From: Streptococcus anginosus subsp. whileyi MAS624
GTDB taxonomy: Bacteria > Bacillota > Bacilli > Lactobacillales > Streptococcaceae
NCBI RefSeq assembly: GCF_000478925.1
Contig: NZ_AP013072.1
Coordinates: 1 to 64,000, forward strand
Length of the DNA stretch: 64,000 nt
Direction of reading: 5' to 3'
Made by a program: the position numbers and the translations under genes. Within the stretch, counting starts at the first letter, position 1; each line of letters opens with the position of its first letter. Shown in pieces: positions 27,092 through 37,916 of this stretch. Under the pieces are notes generated by a model. It did no database searches, was not told the DNA's origin, and saw only the letters and a list, made by a program, of their open reading frames with translations.

Positions 27092-27715
27092 TTATTTCAC
27101 CTTCATTACTCTCACTAGACTAGCGCGCTCGGCTTCTTCTAGCTTCATTTCGATATAATGAATGGTTTCTGTGAGATCTGGAATGGTTGCATACTCTAAG
27201 CCATTGACCCGACGGCGGGTCTTTTCAATCTCATCTGCCATCAGCTGGCAGCTCTTTTCAATCTCTGCTAAGTGCAGGAGGTCGGGCAATAAGTTGCCCA
27301 TATCCTCAATCGTCTCATCCATCTGGCTGTTAGAAGCCACATAGCTATAAACCACATCTCCCTCATCATCACCATAAGGATTATCAATATGAGCATGCAT
27401 TTTTGGCACCTGCACACTCATGATATTCTCCTGTTCGATATGGAGGTTGACTTCTCGCATAGGGACAGCAAAAATCTCTTCTACCATGAGGTCACTTTCC
27501 AAGGTTTTCGCCAATACAAAATCCTGCATGTGACCAACCAGAGCTGTTTCAACTTTTTGGCGAAGGCGGTTGTTTTCGCGAACAGCTTCAATGAAACGAC
27601 GCATCAGTTCATCTCGCTTATCCTTGAGAAGTTTATGACCGCGAGTAGCTGTTTTCAGGCGCTCTTTCAGGTTGTTCAGCTCCATTCGGGTTGGTTTGAC
27701 ATTTAAACGAGCCAT
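27092..27715 (-). CDS. ntpD: V-type ATP synthase subunit D
   Basis: 207 aa. Starts [19 protein letters not shown], typical of subunit D, and is a long antiparallel coiled coil (about 5-75 and 125-200) that forms the central rotor shaft inside the A3B3 head. Last gene of the operon, 13 bases after ntpB. Confidence 0.95.
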   Translation of the reverse strand: MARLNVKPTRMELNNLKERLKTATRGHKLLKDKRDELMRRFIEAVRENNRLRQKVETALVGHMQDFVLAKTLESDLMVEEIFAVPMREVNLHIEQENIMSVQVPKMHAHIDNPYGDDEGDVVYSYVASNSQMDETIEDMGNLLPDLLHLAEIEKSCQLMADEIEKTRRRVNGLEYATIPDLTETIHYIEMKLEEAERASLVRVMKVK

Positions 27716-27728
27716 TCAGATCACCTCC

Positions 27729-29120
27729 CTAGGCTTGCTGCTTGCTTTCTGGCAAATATTGATCAATCATGTCGTCCTTGATTCGTTTAAGTTCTGTCCG
27801 TGGCAAGATAGACAACAATTCCCAGCCTAAATCCAAACTTTCTTCAATCGTCCGATTGGTATAAAAACCTTGATTGATGTACTCTTTTTCAAATCGCTCG
27901 GTAAATTGAACATAGAGCTTGTCGGTGTCAGATAGTGCGGATTCTCCCAGTACAACCGCTAATTCTTTGGCTTGTTTGCCTTGTGCATAAGCCGCAAAGA
28001 GCTGATTCATGGTTGCTGCATGGTCTCCCCGAGTCTTTCCTTCGCCAGAACCCTTGTCTTTGAGGCGCGAAAGAGACGGCAATACGTTAATCGGCGGACG
28101 ATAACCGCTGTTGTAAAGGTCACGCGACAGGATAATCTGACCTTCGGTGATGTAACCCGTCAAATCAGGAATGGGATGAGTGATGTCATCCTCAGGCATG
28201 GTGAGAATAGGAATCTGCGTCACCGAGCCTTTCTTCCCCACCAAGCGCCCCGCCCGTTCATAAAGGGTGGAAAGATTGGTATAGAGATAGCCCGGATAAC
28301 CTCGACGTCCCGGCACTTCTCGACGAGCTGCGGATACTTCGCGCAAGGCCTCGCAGTAGTTGGTCATATCTGTCATGATGACGAGAACATGCATGTCTTT
28401 TTCATAAGCCAAATATTCAGCAGCAGTCAGAGCAATCCGCGGTGTCGCAATCCGCTCAATAGCAGGATCATTGGCTAGATTGATAAAGAGGATAGAGCGG
28501 TCAATAGCTCCCGTTTCTCGCAAGTCATTCATGAAAAACTCGGCTTCTTCAAAGGTAATCCCCATAGCCGCAAAGACTACTGCAAAATTTTCTTCTGAAT
28601 TGAGCACCGTAGCTTGACGAGCAATCTGGGCAGCCAATTCCTTATGGGGTAGACCCGCCCCAGAGAAAACTGGCAATTTTTGTCCTCGAACTAAGGTATT
28701 GAGGTGATCAATGGCTGAAATTCCAGTCTGGATAAACTCATCGGGATAATCTCGCGCGACTGGATTGATGGCTTGACCGTCAATATCCAAGTATTTTTCC
28801 GGCAAAATATCTGGTCCACCGTCAATAGGCTTGCCCATACCGTTGAAAATTCGTCCTACCATATCTTCTGACACTGGCAATTCAAGCGGTCTGCCGGTGA
28901 AACGCACCTTGGCTTTTTCTAGATTGATACCGCTGGAACCCTCAAACAGCTGCACCATCGCCTTGTCTTCTTGCACTTCCAAAACCTGCCCCTGACGCTT
29001 GGTTCCGTCATGGAGCTGGATTTCCACCAGCTCATTAAAATGCACGCCTTCTACTTGCTCTACAATCATCAAAGGACCAACAACTTCACTAACAGTACGG
29101 TATTCTTTAATCACGTTCAT
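27729..29120 (-). CDS. ntpB: V-type ATP synthase subunit B
   Basis: 463 aa from the ATG at 29120 (GGAGGAGCAGACAATG); the open frame to 29228 lies inside ntpA. Regulatory, non-catalytic head subunit: it has the ATPase fold but GAGLPHKE in place of a P-loop. [18 protein letters not shown] is typical. It overlaps ntpA by 14 bases. Confidence 0.95.
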   Translation of the reverse strand: MNVIKEYRTVSEVVGPLMIVEQVEGVHFNELVEIQLHDGTKRQGQVLEVQEDKAMVQLFEGSSGINLEKAKVRFTGRPLELPVSEDMVGRIFNGMGKPIDGGPDILPEKYLDIDGQAINPVARDYPDEFIQTGISAIDHLNTLVRGQKLPVFSGAGLPHKELAAQIARQATVLNSEENFAVVFAAMGITFEEAEFFMNDLRETGAIDRSILFINLANDPAIERIATPRIALTAAEYLAYEKDMHVLVIMTDMTNYCEALREVSAARREVPGRRGYPGYLYTNLSTLYERAGRLVGKKGSVTQIPILTMPEDDITHPIPDLTGYITEGQIILSRDLYNSGYRPPINVLPSLSRLKDKGSGEGKTRGDHAATMNQLFAAYAQGKQAKELAVVLGESALSDTDKLYVQFTERFEKEYINQGFYTNRTIEESLDLGWELLSILPRTELKRIKDDMIDQYLPESKQQA

Positions 29121-30897
29121 TGTCTGCTCCTCCTTGTGCAAGAATCTCATGCAAGTTTTCTCGAATAGCAACATCCAAATTACAAATTGCATCCAGCTGC
29201 TCTTCTGGGATAAATTTAGAGCGGGCAATCCGATCGCGTAGCTCTACAGTACCATTCATGACTTCAGTAAAGTAAGCACCTAAATTCAAGGCACGATTGG
29301 CTTCCTCATCAAATGTTAAAATATTAGTGAGCAGAGCTACTTGTTTTTTAAAGGAAGCGTAGGTGTCAACCTCATCAAAAGCATTTTGTTGCAGGTAATC
29401 CTCACGAATCATTTTAGCTGTATTCATGGTGAGACGATCCTTTTCAGACAGAGAGTCCAGACCAACCAGCCGCACGATTTCCTGTAGCTCACTCTCTTTT
29501 TGGAGAATGTTCATCGCCTTGGTCACTTTTTCCGACCAAGCCAACTGCTCATGCTGATTGATATATTGGCCCACCTCATCTAGATAAAGCGAGTAAGAGC
29601 TAAGCCAGTTAATCGCAGGGAAATGGCGACGTTGTGCTAACTGAGCGTCTAAGCCCCAGAAAACTTTGACAATCCGCAGGGTATTTTGCGTGACTGGCTC
29701 CGAGATATCTCCACCCGGAGGGGAAACGGCACCGATTGCGGTAATGCTTCCCTCACGCTCGTCACTCCCTAAGGTTTTAACCCGACCAGCTCGTTCGTAA
29801 TATTCAGCAATTCGGCTGCCCAGATAGGCTGGATAACCTTCGTCACCTGGCATTTCTTCCAAACGCCCTGACATTTCCCGCAGAGCTTCTGCCCAACGCG
29901 AAGTCGAATCCGCCATGATAGCGACAGAATAGCCCATATCTCGGAAATATTCAGCAATCGTAATTCCTGTATAGATAGAAGCCTCACGCGCCGCAACTGG
30001 CATATTGGACGTGTTGGCAATCAGAACAGTTCGCTGCATGATAGACTGACCAGTCGTTGGATCAATTAGCTCGGGAAATTCATTGAGCACATCGGTCATT
30101 TCATTGCCTCGCTCGCCACAGCCCACGTAAATCACGATATCCACATTGGCAAATTTAGCGACCTGGTGCTGCACAACGGTCTTGCCTGCTCCAAAAGGAC
30201 CTGGAACAGCAGCCGCCCCGCCCTTGGTCACAGGGAAAAAGGTGTCAATCACTCGTTGACCCGTCACCAAAGGCTCCTCTGGAATCAGCTTTTGATCAAA
30301 TGGACGACCTCGGCGAACCGGCCACTTCTGCATAAGACTGCCGACAAAGACGGAGCCGTCTGCCTGTTCAATCTCATAGGCAGGCTGATCGACAGTATAG
30401 CTCCCCGCTTCTATCTTAGTCACACGACCGCTGACACCAATCGGCACTAGAATGCGGTGAGCTACTAATGTGGTTTCTTGAACCGTTCCCAGAATATCTC
30501 CAGCGGTCACCTCTGTTCCAATCTCCAGACAAGGCACAAAGTCCCACTTGGTCTCTCGATTCAGATGAGGCAACTGCACTCCGCGCACCAGGAAATCACT
30601 CTGCGTCACCGTTTGAAAGCGCGCCAAAGGTCGCTGAATTCCGTCAAACATTTGCGAAATCAACCCCGGTCCCAATTCAACCGACAACGGACTCCCCGTC
30701 GTTTCCACCGGCTCTCCTGGTCCAAGCCCAGAGGTTTCTTCATATACTTGAATGGAGGCCTCATCTCGACGCATCTCAATGATTTCCCCAATCAAGCCCA
30801 AATTGCCCACACGACAAATATCCTGAATATTCGCTTCCTGCATCCCAGAGGCGACCACCAAAGGACCTGAAACTTTTATAATCTTTCCTTGACTCAC
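29107..30897 (-). CDS. ntpA: V-type ATP synthase catalytic subunit A
   Basis: 596 aa, GTG start with a GGAGGA site. Walker A GPFGAGKT (233-240), the non-homologous bulge domain (about 115-190), and [20 protein letters not shown]. It hydrolyses ATP in the A3B3 head to drive ion pumping. Preceded by a 104-base gap after the inserted acetyltransferase gene, the largest gap in this half of the operon, in which I see no clear promoter. Confidence 0.96.
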   Translation of the reverse strand: MSQGKIIKVSGPLVVASGMQEANIQDICRVGNLGLIGEIIEMRRDEASIQVYEETSGLGPGEPVETTGSPLSVELGPGLISQMFDGIQRPLARFQTVTQSDFLVRGVQLPHLNRETKWDFVPCLEIGTEVTAGDILGTVQETTLVAHRILVPIGVSGRVTKIEAGSYTVDQPAYEIEQADGSVFVGSLMQKWPVRRGRPFDQKLIPEEPLVTGQRVIDTFFPVTKGGAAAVPGPFGAGKTVVQHQVAKFANVDIVIYVGCGERGNEMTDVLNEFPELIDPTTGQSIMQRTVLIANTSNMPVAAREASIYTGITIAEYFRDMGYSVAIMADSTSRWAEALREMSGRLEEMPGDEGYPAYLGSRIAEYYERAGRVKTLGSDEREGSITAIGAVSPPGGDISEPVTQNTLRIVKVFWGLDAQLAQRRHFPAINWLSSYSLYLDEVGQYINQHEQLAWSEKVTKAMNILQKESELQEIVRLVGLDSLSEKDRLTMNTAKMIREDYLQQNAFDEVDTYASFKKQVALLTNILTFDEEANRALNLGAYFTEVMNGTVELRDRIARSKFIPEEQLDAICNLDVAIRENLHEILAQGGADNERD

Positions 30898-31001
30898 AAT
30901 CTTCCTCCATTCTTTGGGAGATTTTTGCTTATTTTCTATCCTTGCCGTGAGCTTGAAACCCTTCTTAGCTATCTCTACAGCAAAAATTGATACTTCTTAT
31001 T

Positions 31002-31697
31002 TTAAAAATCAGATAAGGCTTTTATTTGTTGCCCATTTTCATCAAAATTATCTGGGCTTAGCCATTTTTCTAAACGGGTTTTGACCGCTGGCCAGTCCCT
31101 GTCAATCATGGCTAGCCAATCAGTATCTCGGTTGCGCCCCTTATAAACAACTGCCTGACGAAAAGTGCCCTCGTAGGTAAAACCAAGCCTTTCTGCTGCG
31201 CGCCTTGAAGGCTGATTGAGTGCATCGCATTTCCATTCGTAGCGGCGATACTCCAACTCTTCAAAGACATAGCGCGCCAGCAAGTGCTGGGCTTCCGTAG
31301 CCAGTCTGGTGCGCTTCAGCTTGGGCGAATAGGTCACAGACCCCACCTCAATGACACGGTTGCCTCGGTCAATCCTCATTAAAGCGAAGGTTCCCAGCGC
31401 CTTGCCACTCTCCTTGTCCACAATGGCATAGTAAAAACGATCTGGAGCTGCCAGCATCTGATCTAGCAAGGCCGACCACTCATCCTGACTTTGAACAGGA
31501 TTTTGAAAGAGATAAGTCCACATGTCAGCAGGAGAATCCGAACCATACACTTCATATAAATCCGCTCCATGCTTGTCCTTGGACAGACGCTCAATAACAG
31601 CATACCGCCCTTCTATACGCTCCAGGTTGGGCAATTCCCCCGGCTTAAAATGCGGCAGAGCATCCCCGATGGGCTGGCCTAATTCATTTATTTTCAT
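31002..31697 (-). CDS. GNAT-family N-acetyltransferase inserted in the V-ATPase operon
   Basis: 231 aa from the ATG at 31697 (GAGG site). RimJ/RimL-like GNAT fold (about 35-200) with VIEVGSVTYSPKLKRTRLATEA as the acetyl-CoA region and ALNQPSRRAAERLGFTYEG. It would acetylate an amine on a protein or small molecule; the substrate is unknown. It lies 7 bases after ntpG and before ntpA, same strand, a place that holds no gene in the enterococcal or pneumococcal ntp operon I remember. It probably is a later insertion without a link to the ATPase, though co-regulation is implied. Confidence 0.88.
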   Translation of the reverse strand: MKINELGQPIGDALPHFKPGELPNLERIEGRYAVIERLSKDKHGADLYEVYGSDSPADMWTYLFQNPVQSQDEWSALLDQMLAAPDRFYYAIVDKESGKALGTFALMRIDRGNRVIEVGSVTYSPKLKRTRLATEAQHLLARYVFEELEYRRYEWKCDALNQPSRRAAERLGFTYEGTFRQAVVYKGRNRDTDWLAMIDRDWPAVKTRLEKWLSPDNFDENGQQIKALSDF

Positions 31698-31704
31698 AAA
31701 AACC

Positions 31705-32025
31705 TCACAATATATCCTGTCCAACTGCTTTTTCTACGTTCTTACGAATACGTCTCTGTCCTAATCCTGTTACTCCTTTATGATTCGGGATTAAGATAAT
31801 CGCTGGCAACACTTGCTTATCATAGTAAGCCAGCGTTTCAGGGATTTCAGCAGCCATGTCTTCTGTCAAATAAATAATAGCAAAATCTTCTCGGCTCAGT
31901 CGTCGTAAAGTATTCACCACATCGGTCGCTTCGGTGACTGGAAAAGTCGGAAAACCAATCAGGCGAAAAGGCAGAATGGCATCGCGGTTCCCCACCACAC
32001 CAATTTTATAAGTTTTACTGGCCAT
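31705..32025 (-). CDS. ntpG: V-type ATP synthase subunit F (NtpG)
   Basis: 106 aa, starting MASKTYKIGVVGNRDAILPF, a Rossmann-like small subunit of the central stalk that binds subunit D. In enterococcal naming this is NtpG. It overlaps ntpC by 11 bases. Confidence 0.93.
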   Translation of the reverse strand: MASKTYKIGVVGNRDAILPFRLIGFPTFPVTEATDVVNTLRRLSREDFAIIYLTEDMAAEIPETLAYYDKQVLPAIILIPNHKGVTGLGQRRIRKNVEKAVGQDIL

Positions 32026-33025
32026 AAATCGGTCTCATCCTTTCTTTGATAATCTCTACTGGAAGTTGGTTCGTCAAACCAGTCAAAATAAGTCGAAGAT
32101 TTTTCACTTCTAACTCTTTTCCCAATAAATAACGAGCGAGCGGAAGCGGACCACTTGTTTCAAATCGCCCTTGCTCTAAGAGCTTAAACTGAACCAAGTC
32201 TGCTAGATACTCCAGTTCAAGATTTGTCAGTTTACCCGAACGCAGTTTTTCTTCATAAATGCTTAGTTCTGCGTCAAATTCTAGTGGATTAACTTTGGAA
32301 AACCAGCTAGCAAGATGACCTTTTTCTGCCAACTCAATCCATTCTGCACTCGTCAAAGAGCCGTCATCTGATAACAACTGTGTCATAAAACTGTGCGGTT
32401 TTTGGTGCCGAATCGCTCGCTGCACCGTTACTGCATTATAAAAATCAATTGTCAACCGCACCAGTTGCTTGAGCCGCTCATCTTCAAATGCAGACTCCAA
32501 GCTTTTTAAGTGCTTGAAATAAGCCAGATCCATTCCAATTTCCAGAACGCGTACATCTTGATAATCTTGATATTCCGCCCAAGTCGCCGCCACTTCATCC
32601 GCCATAAATTTAGGACAATGTTCAGCAGAAAAGGTTGCAACCAAATGCTCCAAAATATCTAAAGGATAAGGTCCAACAGAAATCAACAGATGCTTTAAAT
32701 TCAAACCTGTCGCCTTGTGCTTAAGCAACACCTTAAGATTGTGATAGGTATATTTGAGCGTAAAAAACTCCACCAAAGCAGATTCTGGACTAACTTCAAA
32801 AGCCCAAGCATACTCTGCAAACAAATGTTTCATGAGAAACCTCTCAATCGCATTTAAGTCTGTTAGTTGCTCATGATCCAGATTATAAACCGTTCCTTCC
32901 AAAGCTGCTGATCGACTTTCAGAAGTGAAAGTCCGCAACAACTGCTCGTATTGCGCTAGGCTTAAAAAGCTACTCTCATGAATGCTAATTTCTGTATTCA
33001 CTTGAGCGAAGGTCTTTTCATTCAT
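32015..33025 (-). CDS. ntpC: V-type ATP synthase subunit C
   Basis: 336 aa, all-helical funnel-shaped subunit (VNTEISIHESSFLSLAQYEQL near the N-terminus) that joins the central stalk to the membrane rotor ring. 11 bases after ntpE, overlaps ntpG. Confidence 0.93.
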   Translation of the reverse strand: MNEKTFAQVNTEISIHESSFLSLAQYEQLLRTFTSESRSAALEGTVYNLDHEQLTDLNAIERFLMKHLFAEYAWAFEVSPESALVEFFTLKYTYHNLKVLLKHKATGLNLKHLLISVGPYPLDILEHLVATFSAEHCPKFMADEVAATWAEYQDYQDVRVLEIGMDLAYFKHLKSLESAFEDERLKQLVRLTIDFYNAVTVQRAIRHQKPHSFMTQLLSDDGSLTSAEWIELAEKGHLASWFSKVNPLEFDAELSIYEEKLRSGKLTNLELEYLADLVQFKLLEQGRFETSGPLPLARYLLGKELEVKNLRLILTGLTNQLPVEIIKERMRPIYGQ

Positions 33026-33036
33026 AGAACGCCTCC

Positions 33037-33627
33037 TTAGTCTGCTTCATCTTGGAAAATCGTCTGAGCAAGCTGATAACTCTCCTCCTGCCACAAAGAA
33101 TCCACCAAACTGCGGTAGAGGTAGTTATCGTCAATATTGCCTCGCGAAAGGAGAAAACCTGCTTCTCCACTCACAGGAGAGGAAGCCAATCTTACGTGCG
33201 GATAGTGCTCTAATAATCGTTCCAATTGTCCAGCCGAATATTTAACCAATGTCCGTGAGCCAACTGTCAAAACAAGCTCTTCTTGCGGATACTTTTTTAA
33301 GACCTGCTCCAAGAAAGCCTGCTCCTGCTCGATCGACCAGGCCGCCATTTGCTCATAAGCCCCCGCAAATAATTCTTTCAAAATCCCTTGCTTAGTCGCC
33401 AAAGTAGACTGACGTTTTTCATTTTCAAGCTGCTGCACTTCACGCTGTACCTGACGATTGATCGCTTTTATTTCTTGCTCACGCTGTTGCAGTTTTTCTT
33501 GTTTCAACCGTGCTTCTTGCTCTTTAGCTTCATGCTCAATAGACTCTTTAGCATCGGCTAATAGCTGCCGCCCATTTTCATGCGCCTGCTCCAAAACCGA
33601 ATCCCTCAAATGAGATTCAAATTCCAT
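33037..33627 (-). CDS. ntpE: V-type ATP synthase subunit E
   Basis: 196 aa. Long N-terminal charged coiled coil (about 1-90) and a globular C-terminal domain with YLYRSLVDSLWQEESYQLA. It forms the peripheral stalk together with the NtpF-type protein encoded at the start of the operon. Confidence 0.92.
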   Translation of the reverse strand: MEFESHLRDSVLEQAHENGRQLLADAKESIEHEAKEQEARLKQEKLQQREQEIKAINRQVQREVQQLENEKRQSTLATKQGILKELFAGAYEQMAAWSIEQEQAFLEQVLKKYPQEELVLTVGSRTLVKYSAGQLERLLEHYPHVRLASSPVSGEAGFLLSRGNIDDNYLYRSLVDSLWQEESYQLAQTIFQDEAD

Positions 33628-33673
33628 ATCTGCCTCCTTCTATGACATCTTGTTTCAAGACATTGAATCTGTC

Positions 33674-34168
<495 letters not shown>

Positions 34169-34249
34169 CTAATAGTAAATATTATTTATTTGGTTATTTT
34201 GTCAATGACATAAAACTTCTAGCTGAGTTGCTAAAATAATTTAGCTGTG

Positions 34250-36208
34250 CTATTTTTTGTAGTGGACATATTTCTCTACTGGCTTCAAAGGTTTAAAAGC
34301 TTTTCCGCCACCGTCATAGAATTTCCCAAAAAACTCAACGAAAATCAAACGCGCTCCGTGCACATAGCCTGATAAAAAGGAGAGAAACATATTGATACCG
34401 TGAAGGGCGAGAAACAACACAATGCCAATACTGAAGCGAGCAAAAGGTGGAAAGAGACTAACAATTAAGTTAAAAGCTGAGCCAATGCTTGCACCAGCAA
34501 GCCCCAAAGCCATAAGTCGCGTAAAGCTCACCAAGTCTCCCACATAGCTGCTGATATTATATAGATTAAATAGTGCAGGACCCAAGCCTTTCAAACTTTT
34601 AGCGCTGATAATAGAAACCAGTACAATGCCCACAGCATTTACAATAGCCAGCCATTGCCCAATAAAGCCGACCATAGCAAGAGCTGGGAACAGTCGTCCC
34701 GCCGCTAGCAAAGCCAACCCGATGAGAATCAACATCCAGGCAAAACCCGAATTATAAGCTGCCGCATAATCCTTCATGCGAATATTCTTTTTGCCACTGA
34801 GGTAAAGTCCTGTCATGACTGTCACAAAACCAATCACGACCGAAATAATCAAAATAGTGATCACATCTGTGCTAGTATCAATGAGCGCAAAAGGCAATTT
34901 GAAGCCAAAGAAAGAACCATAAATCACTCCCCAGAGTGCAACGCCAATTCCTAAAATTCTAAAAAAGCGTAAATTCTTTGCTAGACTTGGCTTGACATGT
35001 AAAGTCTTCAAAGCCCAAGTCGTTCCGCCAAAAAGCAACAGACCATAGCCAATATCAGCCGCCATCATGCCAAAAAAGATAAAGTAGAAGACCGAAACAA
35101 CGGGCGTTGGATCTTTATCTTCGTATTTCGGCAGCGAATACATCTCTGTCACCAGCTCAAAGGGCTCAATCAGAGCATTATTTTTAAGTTTTGTCGGGAC
35201 TCGCTGTCGATCAGCCACCGTCATTTCATGGATTTGAAGCAAGACAGCCCCACCAAATTGTTGCGCAAGACCCATTTTCAAATCTTCTATCTGCTCTTGC
35301 TCAATCCAGCCCTCTAAAGCAACCAAATTCTGCGTACTGGCAAGATCTCCCTTGATTTCTTGGCGAGAGGTGAGATTCAAAATATAGTCCAATTGAAGCT
35401 TGAGCTGTTGCAGTTCCTTACTGGAAGCTGCAAGCTGCGTTTGCGTTGAGCTGATAACCGTTTCTTGCTCCTTTATCGTTTTTTTTAACGATGTCAAACG
35501 CTCTTTTGGTAATTCTTCAAAAGCATATTCAAAAGGTTTGAAACCAAGCTCTGTCAAGAATGCTTGCATTTCCTTAGCTGTTTCTGCTTTACATAGCACA
35601 AGAATTCCACTTTCTGTGGTACTGGTAAAAATCTCTTGGACTTCTAGATTAGGATAGTCCCGTAATCGAGCATTGAGCTGATTGTTCTCATTGCTTGGAA
35701 TGCTTCCCACAAACGCACGAAGATGTTTAAATTGCTTAAGTGCTACTGGAGTAACGTCTAAACTTGCCCATTTTTCCAACTCCGCCACTTCCGACTGAGC
35801 CGTTTCTTTGACTTCTTGTGCTCTTGCCAACACTTGAAATTGTTGCTGAATATTGGCAAGAAGCGCTTCTTCATCACGCGCCTGCCCCGCTTGCTCTAAA
35901 TCCACAAACGTTATTTCCAAAGGCGCTTCCTTTAACGACTCCAGTAATTTTTTCTTGGGCACAAACGCCTGCAAACGTTCAATCATATTGGCAAGTTTTT
36001 CCTGTCGCCGAGTCAAAGTTTGAAGATGTTCCGAGAAAGACTTATCAGGATTCCACACCAACTCTTGCTCAAAAGCTCCCTGCCAAGTCTCTTTTGCTTG
36101 CAAATCCTGAATTTCAACCGATTGGAGATTTTGCAAATAGGAGAGGACATCATCCAACAAATCTTTTGGCAATAGCAACGACAACTCTTGCATGTGACTA
36201 ATGGCCAT
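34250..36208 (-). CDS. ntpI: V-type ATP synthase subunit I
   Basis: 652 aa. Cytoplasmic N-terminal half with coiled coils (about 1-330) and a membrane half with seven or eight helices (FFGMMAADIGYGLLLFGGT, VSFTRLMALGLAGASIGSAF) containing the stator arginine. It forms the ion half-channels against the K ring. It overlaps ntpF by 11 bases. Confidence 0.95.
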   Translation of the reverse strand: MAISHMQELSLLLPKDLLDDVLSYLQNLQSVEIQDLQAKETWQGAFEQELVWNPDKSFSEHLQTLTRRQEKLANMIERLQAFVPKKKLLESLKEAPLEITFVDLEQAGQARDEEALLANIQQQFQVLARAQEVKETAQSEVAELEKWASLDVTPVALKQFKHLRAFVGSIPSNENNQLNARLRDYPNLEVQEIFTSTTESGILVLCKAETAKEMQAFLTELGFKPFEYAFEELPKERLTSLKKTIKEQETVISSTQTQLAASSKELQQLKLQLDYILNLTSRQEIKGDLASTQNLVALEGWIEQEQIEDLKMGLAQQFGGAVLLQIHEMTVADRQRVPTKLKNNALIEPFELVTEMYSLPKYEDKDPTPVVSVFYFIFFGMMAADIGYGLLLFGGTTWALKTLHVKPSLAKNLRFFRILGIGVALWGVIYGSFFGFKLPFALIDTSTDVITILIISVVIGFVTVMTGLYLSGKKNIRMKDYAAAYNSGFAWMLILIGLALLAAGRLFPALAMVGFIGQWLAIVNAVGIVLVSIISAKSLKGLGPALFNLYNISSYVGDLVSFTRLMALGLAGASIGSAFNLIVSLFPPFARFSIGIVLFLALHGINMFLSFLSGYVHGARLIFVEFFGKFYDGGGKAFKPLKPVEKYVHYKK

Positions 36209-36521
36209 ATTTTTCTACCACCCTGTCCACAATCATTTGCAGCAGTACCTCTTTTTTATTTGACAAAGCCGCTTGGGCTTTTTCTTCGTTCTCTTGTCTC
36301 GTTTTTTCCAAGTCTTGTGTCAAGCTAACAATCTCTTTTTCAGATTGTTCCTTTAACTCAATAAGCAACTGTTGTTTTTCTTCATCATAGACTCGCCCTA
36401 GTTGCTTCAAATCGCTGGCAGCTTGGTTTTGCAACTCCCGAATCTGATGTTGATAACCAGCTAGCACTTCATCTGCTGCTCGTTCAATTTCTTGCATTTG
36501 CTCAAGAGTAGCGTTCATCAT
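36198..36521 (-). CDS. ntpF: V-type ATP synthase peripheral stalk subunit (NtpF-type, G/H family)
   Basis: 107 aa from the ATG at 36521, preceded by AAAGGAGGTG. Continuous charged coiled coil (AADEVLAGYQHQIRELQNQA onward), matching the peripheral-stalk partner of NtpE. First gene of the operon; in other naming schemes it is subunit G or H. Confidence 0.88.
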   Translation of the reverse strand: MMNATLEQMQEIERAADEVLAGYQHQIRELQNQAASDLKQLGRVYDEEKQQLLIELKEQSEKEIVSLTQDLEKTRQENEEKAQAALSNKKEVLLQMIVDRVVEKYGH

Positions 36522-36572
36522 ATCTTGCACCTCCTTTGTATCATACAATGGCTGTAACGTTTACTTGTGTAA

Positions 36573-36581
36573 ATTATAACA
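36573..36581 (-). promoter_or_regulatory. Promoter of the V-ATPase operon
   Basis: Extended -10 TGTTATAAT on the minus strand (hexamer 36573-36578), about 50 bases before the first gene. -35 is weak. Confidence 0.5.
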
Positions 36582-36778
36582 CATTTTCAAATCATTCGTC
36601 ACAGAGTTTTATTCCTTTTCTTTGCAAACAAGAATTATTTTACACGAAACACTACCATTTGTTAGACTAGTCTTATTTCCTTTTACTTTTCATCTGCTTG
36701 TATCATTTCTGAAAGCTTCGTTAATTCTCCATCACAACCACTTACTCAAAATACGGCATCATAGCAAAAAAATAACCT

Positions 36779-36873
36779 AAAATATTTGACTATCTGAATA
36801 GTCAAATATTTTAGCCCTCTTCTCTTGCTTATTTTAGTTAAAATAAAGAATCTAATATTTACCCCTAGATTCT
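36779..36873. terminator. Two hairpins in the gap between murR and the V-ATPase operon
   Basis: AAAATATTTGACTAT and its exact complement (36779-36793 and 36798-36812) form a 15-bp palindrome; a second hairpin has AGAATCTA (36847-36854) and TAGATTCT (36866-36873). The 430-base gap (36541-36973) has no ORF; these hairpins probably end murR transcription. Confidence 0.5.
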
Positions 36874-36973
36874 CTAATGTCAAAAACAATTATTCCTTCA
36901 GTAATTTTTATATCTTAATGCATCCATCAATAACAATCTTTTACAATGATGGCACAAATAGCCTAATTATCGT

Positions 36974-37798
36974 CTAATATTTCAAAGACTTGGTTAATAA
37001 TTGTGTATCTTCTAATAACCTTCCTAACTGCTCACTATCCTTTTGAATCATAGCAAGATACAGCAGGTCTGTTAAAAATAAAGTATTGTTTCTAGAGTCA
37101 ATAGCTCCCACTCTCAACTCTTGTTCATGTTTAGGGACACGAAATACAAGATCCCCTAACTGCGTCAGCGGATTTATCCCAACACCTGTAATGGCAATCG
37201 TGAATACTCTTTGTTTTTTTGCAAATTGTAGTGGAGCAACAACCTCCTTTGTCAATCCACTATAGCTTATTCCAATTGCTAAATCTTTACTACTTGCTGA
37301 AGCAATACTGGCCATTTGAACATGACTATCCTGGACATACACACAGTTTTTTCCAATCCTATTTAACTTATAATAAAAATCACTACATACTGTTCCGGAT
37401 GCACCTACCCCAAACAGATAAATTTTACTTGCTTGATTTAGTAAAGTACTCGCTTGTTCCAGCTCTTCGATTTTTAGAAGCTCCACTGTCTGCTTGATTG
37501 ATTCTGTGTAAGAACTTGCTAATTTTAGCACTAAATCACTCAAACTATCATTGGACAGAATACTACCATTATACAAATTATCATACTTGGTTTTTGATAA
37601 TTCTAATTTAAACTTAGCAAAATTTGAATAGCCGAATTTTTTCGCCAATCTACTCACTGTAGCAGTCGACACTTCTGCTTGTTCTGCTAAATTCCGAATA
37701 GTTAATTCTTCAATGTGCAAAAGGTTCTTTTCTATATAGTTTAACAACTTTTGTTCTGCTTTTGTTAAACCGCTTATTTGATTATGTATGATTGCCAT
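36974..37798 (-). CDS. murR: RpiR/MurR-family regulator of MurNAc use
   Basis: 274 aa. N-terminal RpiR helix-turn-helix (about 1-75, with IRNLAEQAEVSTATVSRLAK) and a SIS sugar-phosphate domain (about 120-245, KIYLFGVGASGTVCSDFYYK). It probably senses MurNAc-6-phosphate. It is divergent from murQ-murP-mupG across 118 bases, the classic place for their regulator. A second RpiR gene (nanR) lies 4 kb away and is a different protein. Confidence 0.85.
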   Translation of the reverse strand: MAIIHNQISGLTKAEQKLLNYIEKNLLHIEELTIRNLAEQAEVSTATVSRLAKKFGYSNFAKFKLELSKTKYDNLYNGSILSNDSLSDLVLKLASSYTESIKQTVELLKIEELEQASTLLNQASKIYLFGVGASGTVCSDFYYKLNRIGKNCVYVQDSHVQMASIASASSKDLAIGISYSGLTKEVVAPLQFAKKQRVFTIAITGVGINPLTQLGDLVFRVPKHEQELRVGAIDSRNNTLFLTDLLYLAMIQKDSEQLGRLLEDTQLLTKSLKY

Positions 37799-37845
37799 AT
37801 AATTTCACTTCCTTTGTTACTATTTTACATTTTTTTGGATAAATA

Positions 37846-37896
37846 TTGAAATTTTATAACTTTTGTTTTATAATATGATTGAAGTAATCGTTTACA
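37846..37896 (+). promoter_or_regulatory. murQ promoter with cre site
   Basis: TTGAAA (37846-37851) and TATAAT (37869-37874) are 17 bases apart. AGTAATCGTTTACA (37883-37896) fits the CcpA cre consensus WGNAANCGNWNNCW and lies just after the expected start, a roadblock position. Confidence 0.7.
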
Positions 37897-37916
37897 AAAA
37901 TGAAAGGAGCTTATAA

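Noticed and set aside
27729..29228. Longer start for ntpB
   Set aside because: Extension is inside ntpA; family start is at [13 protein letters not shown] with a GGAGGA site.
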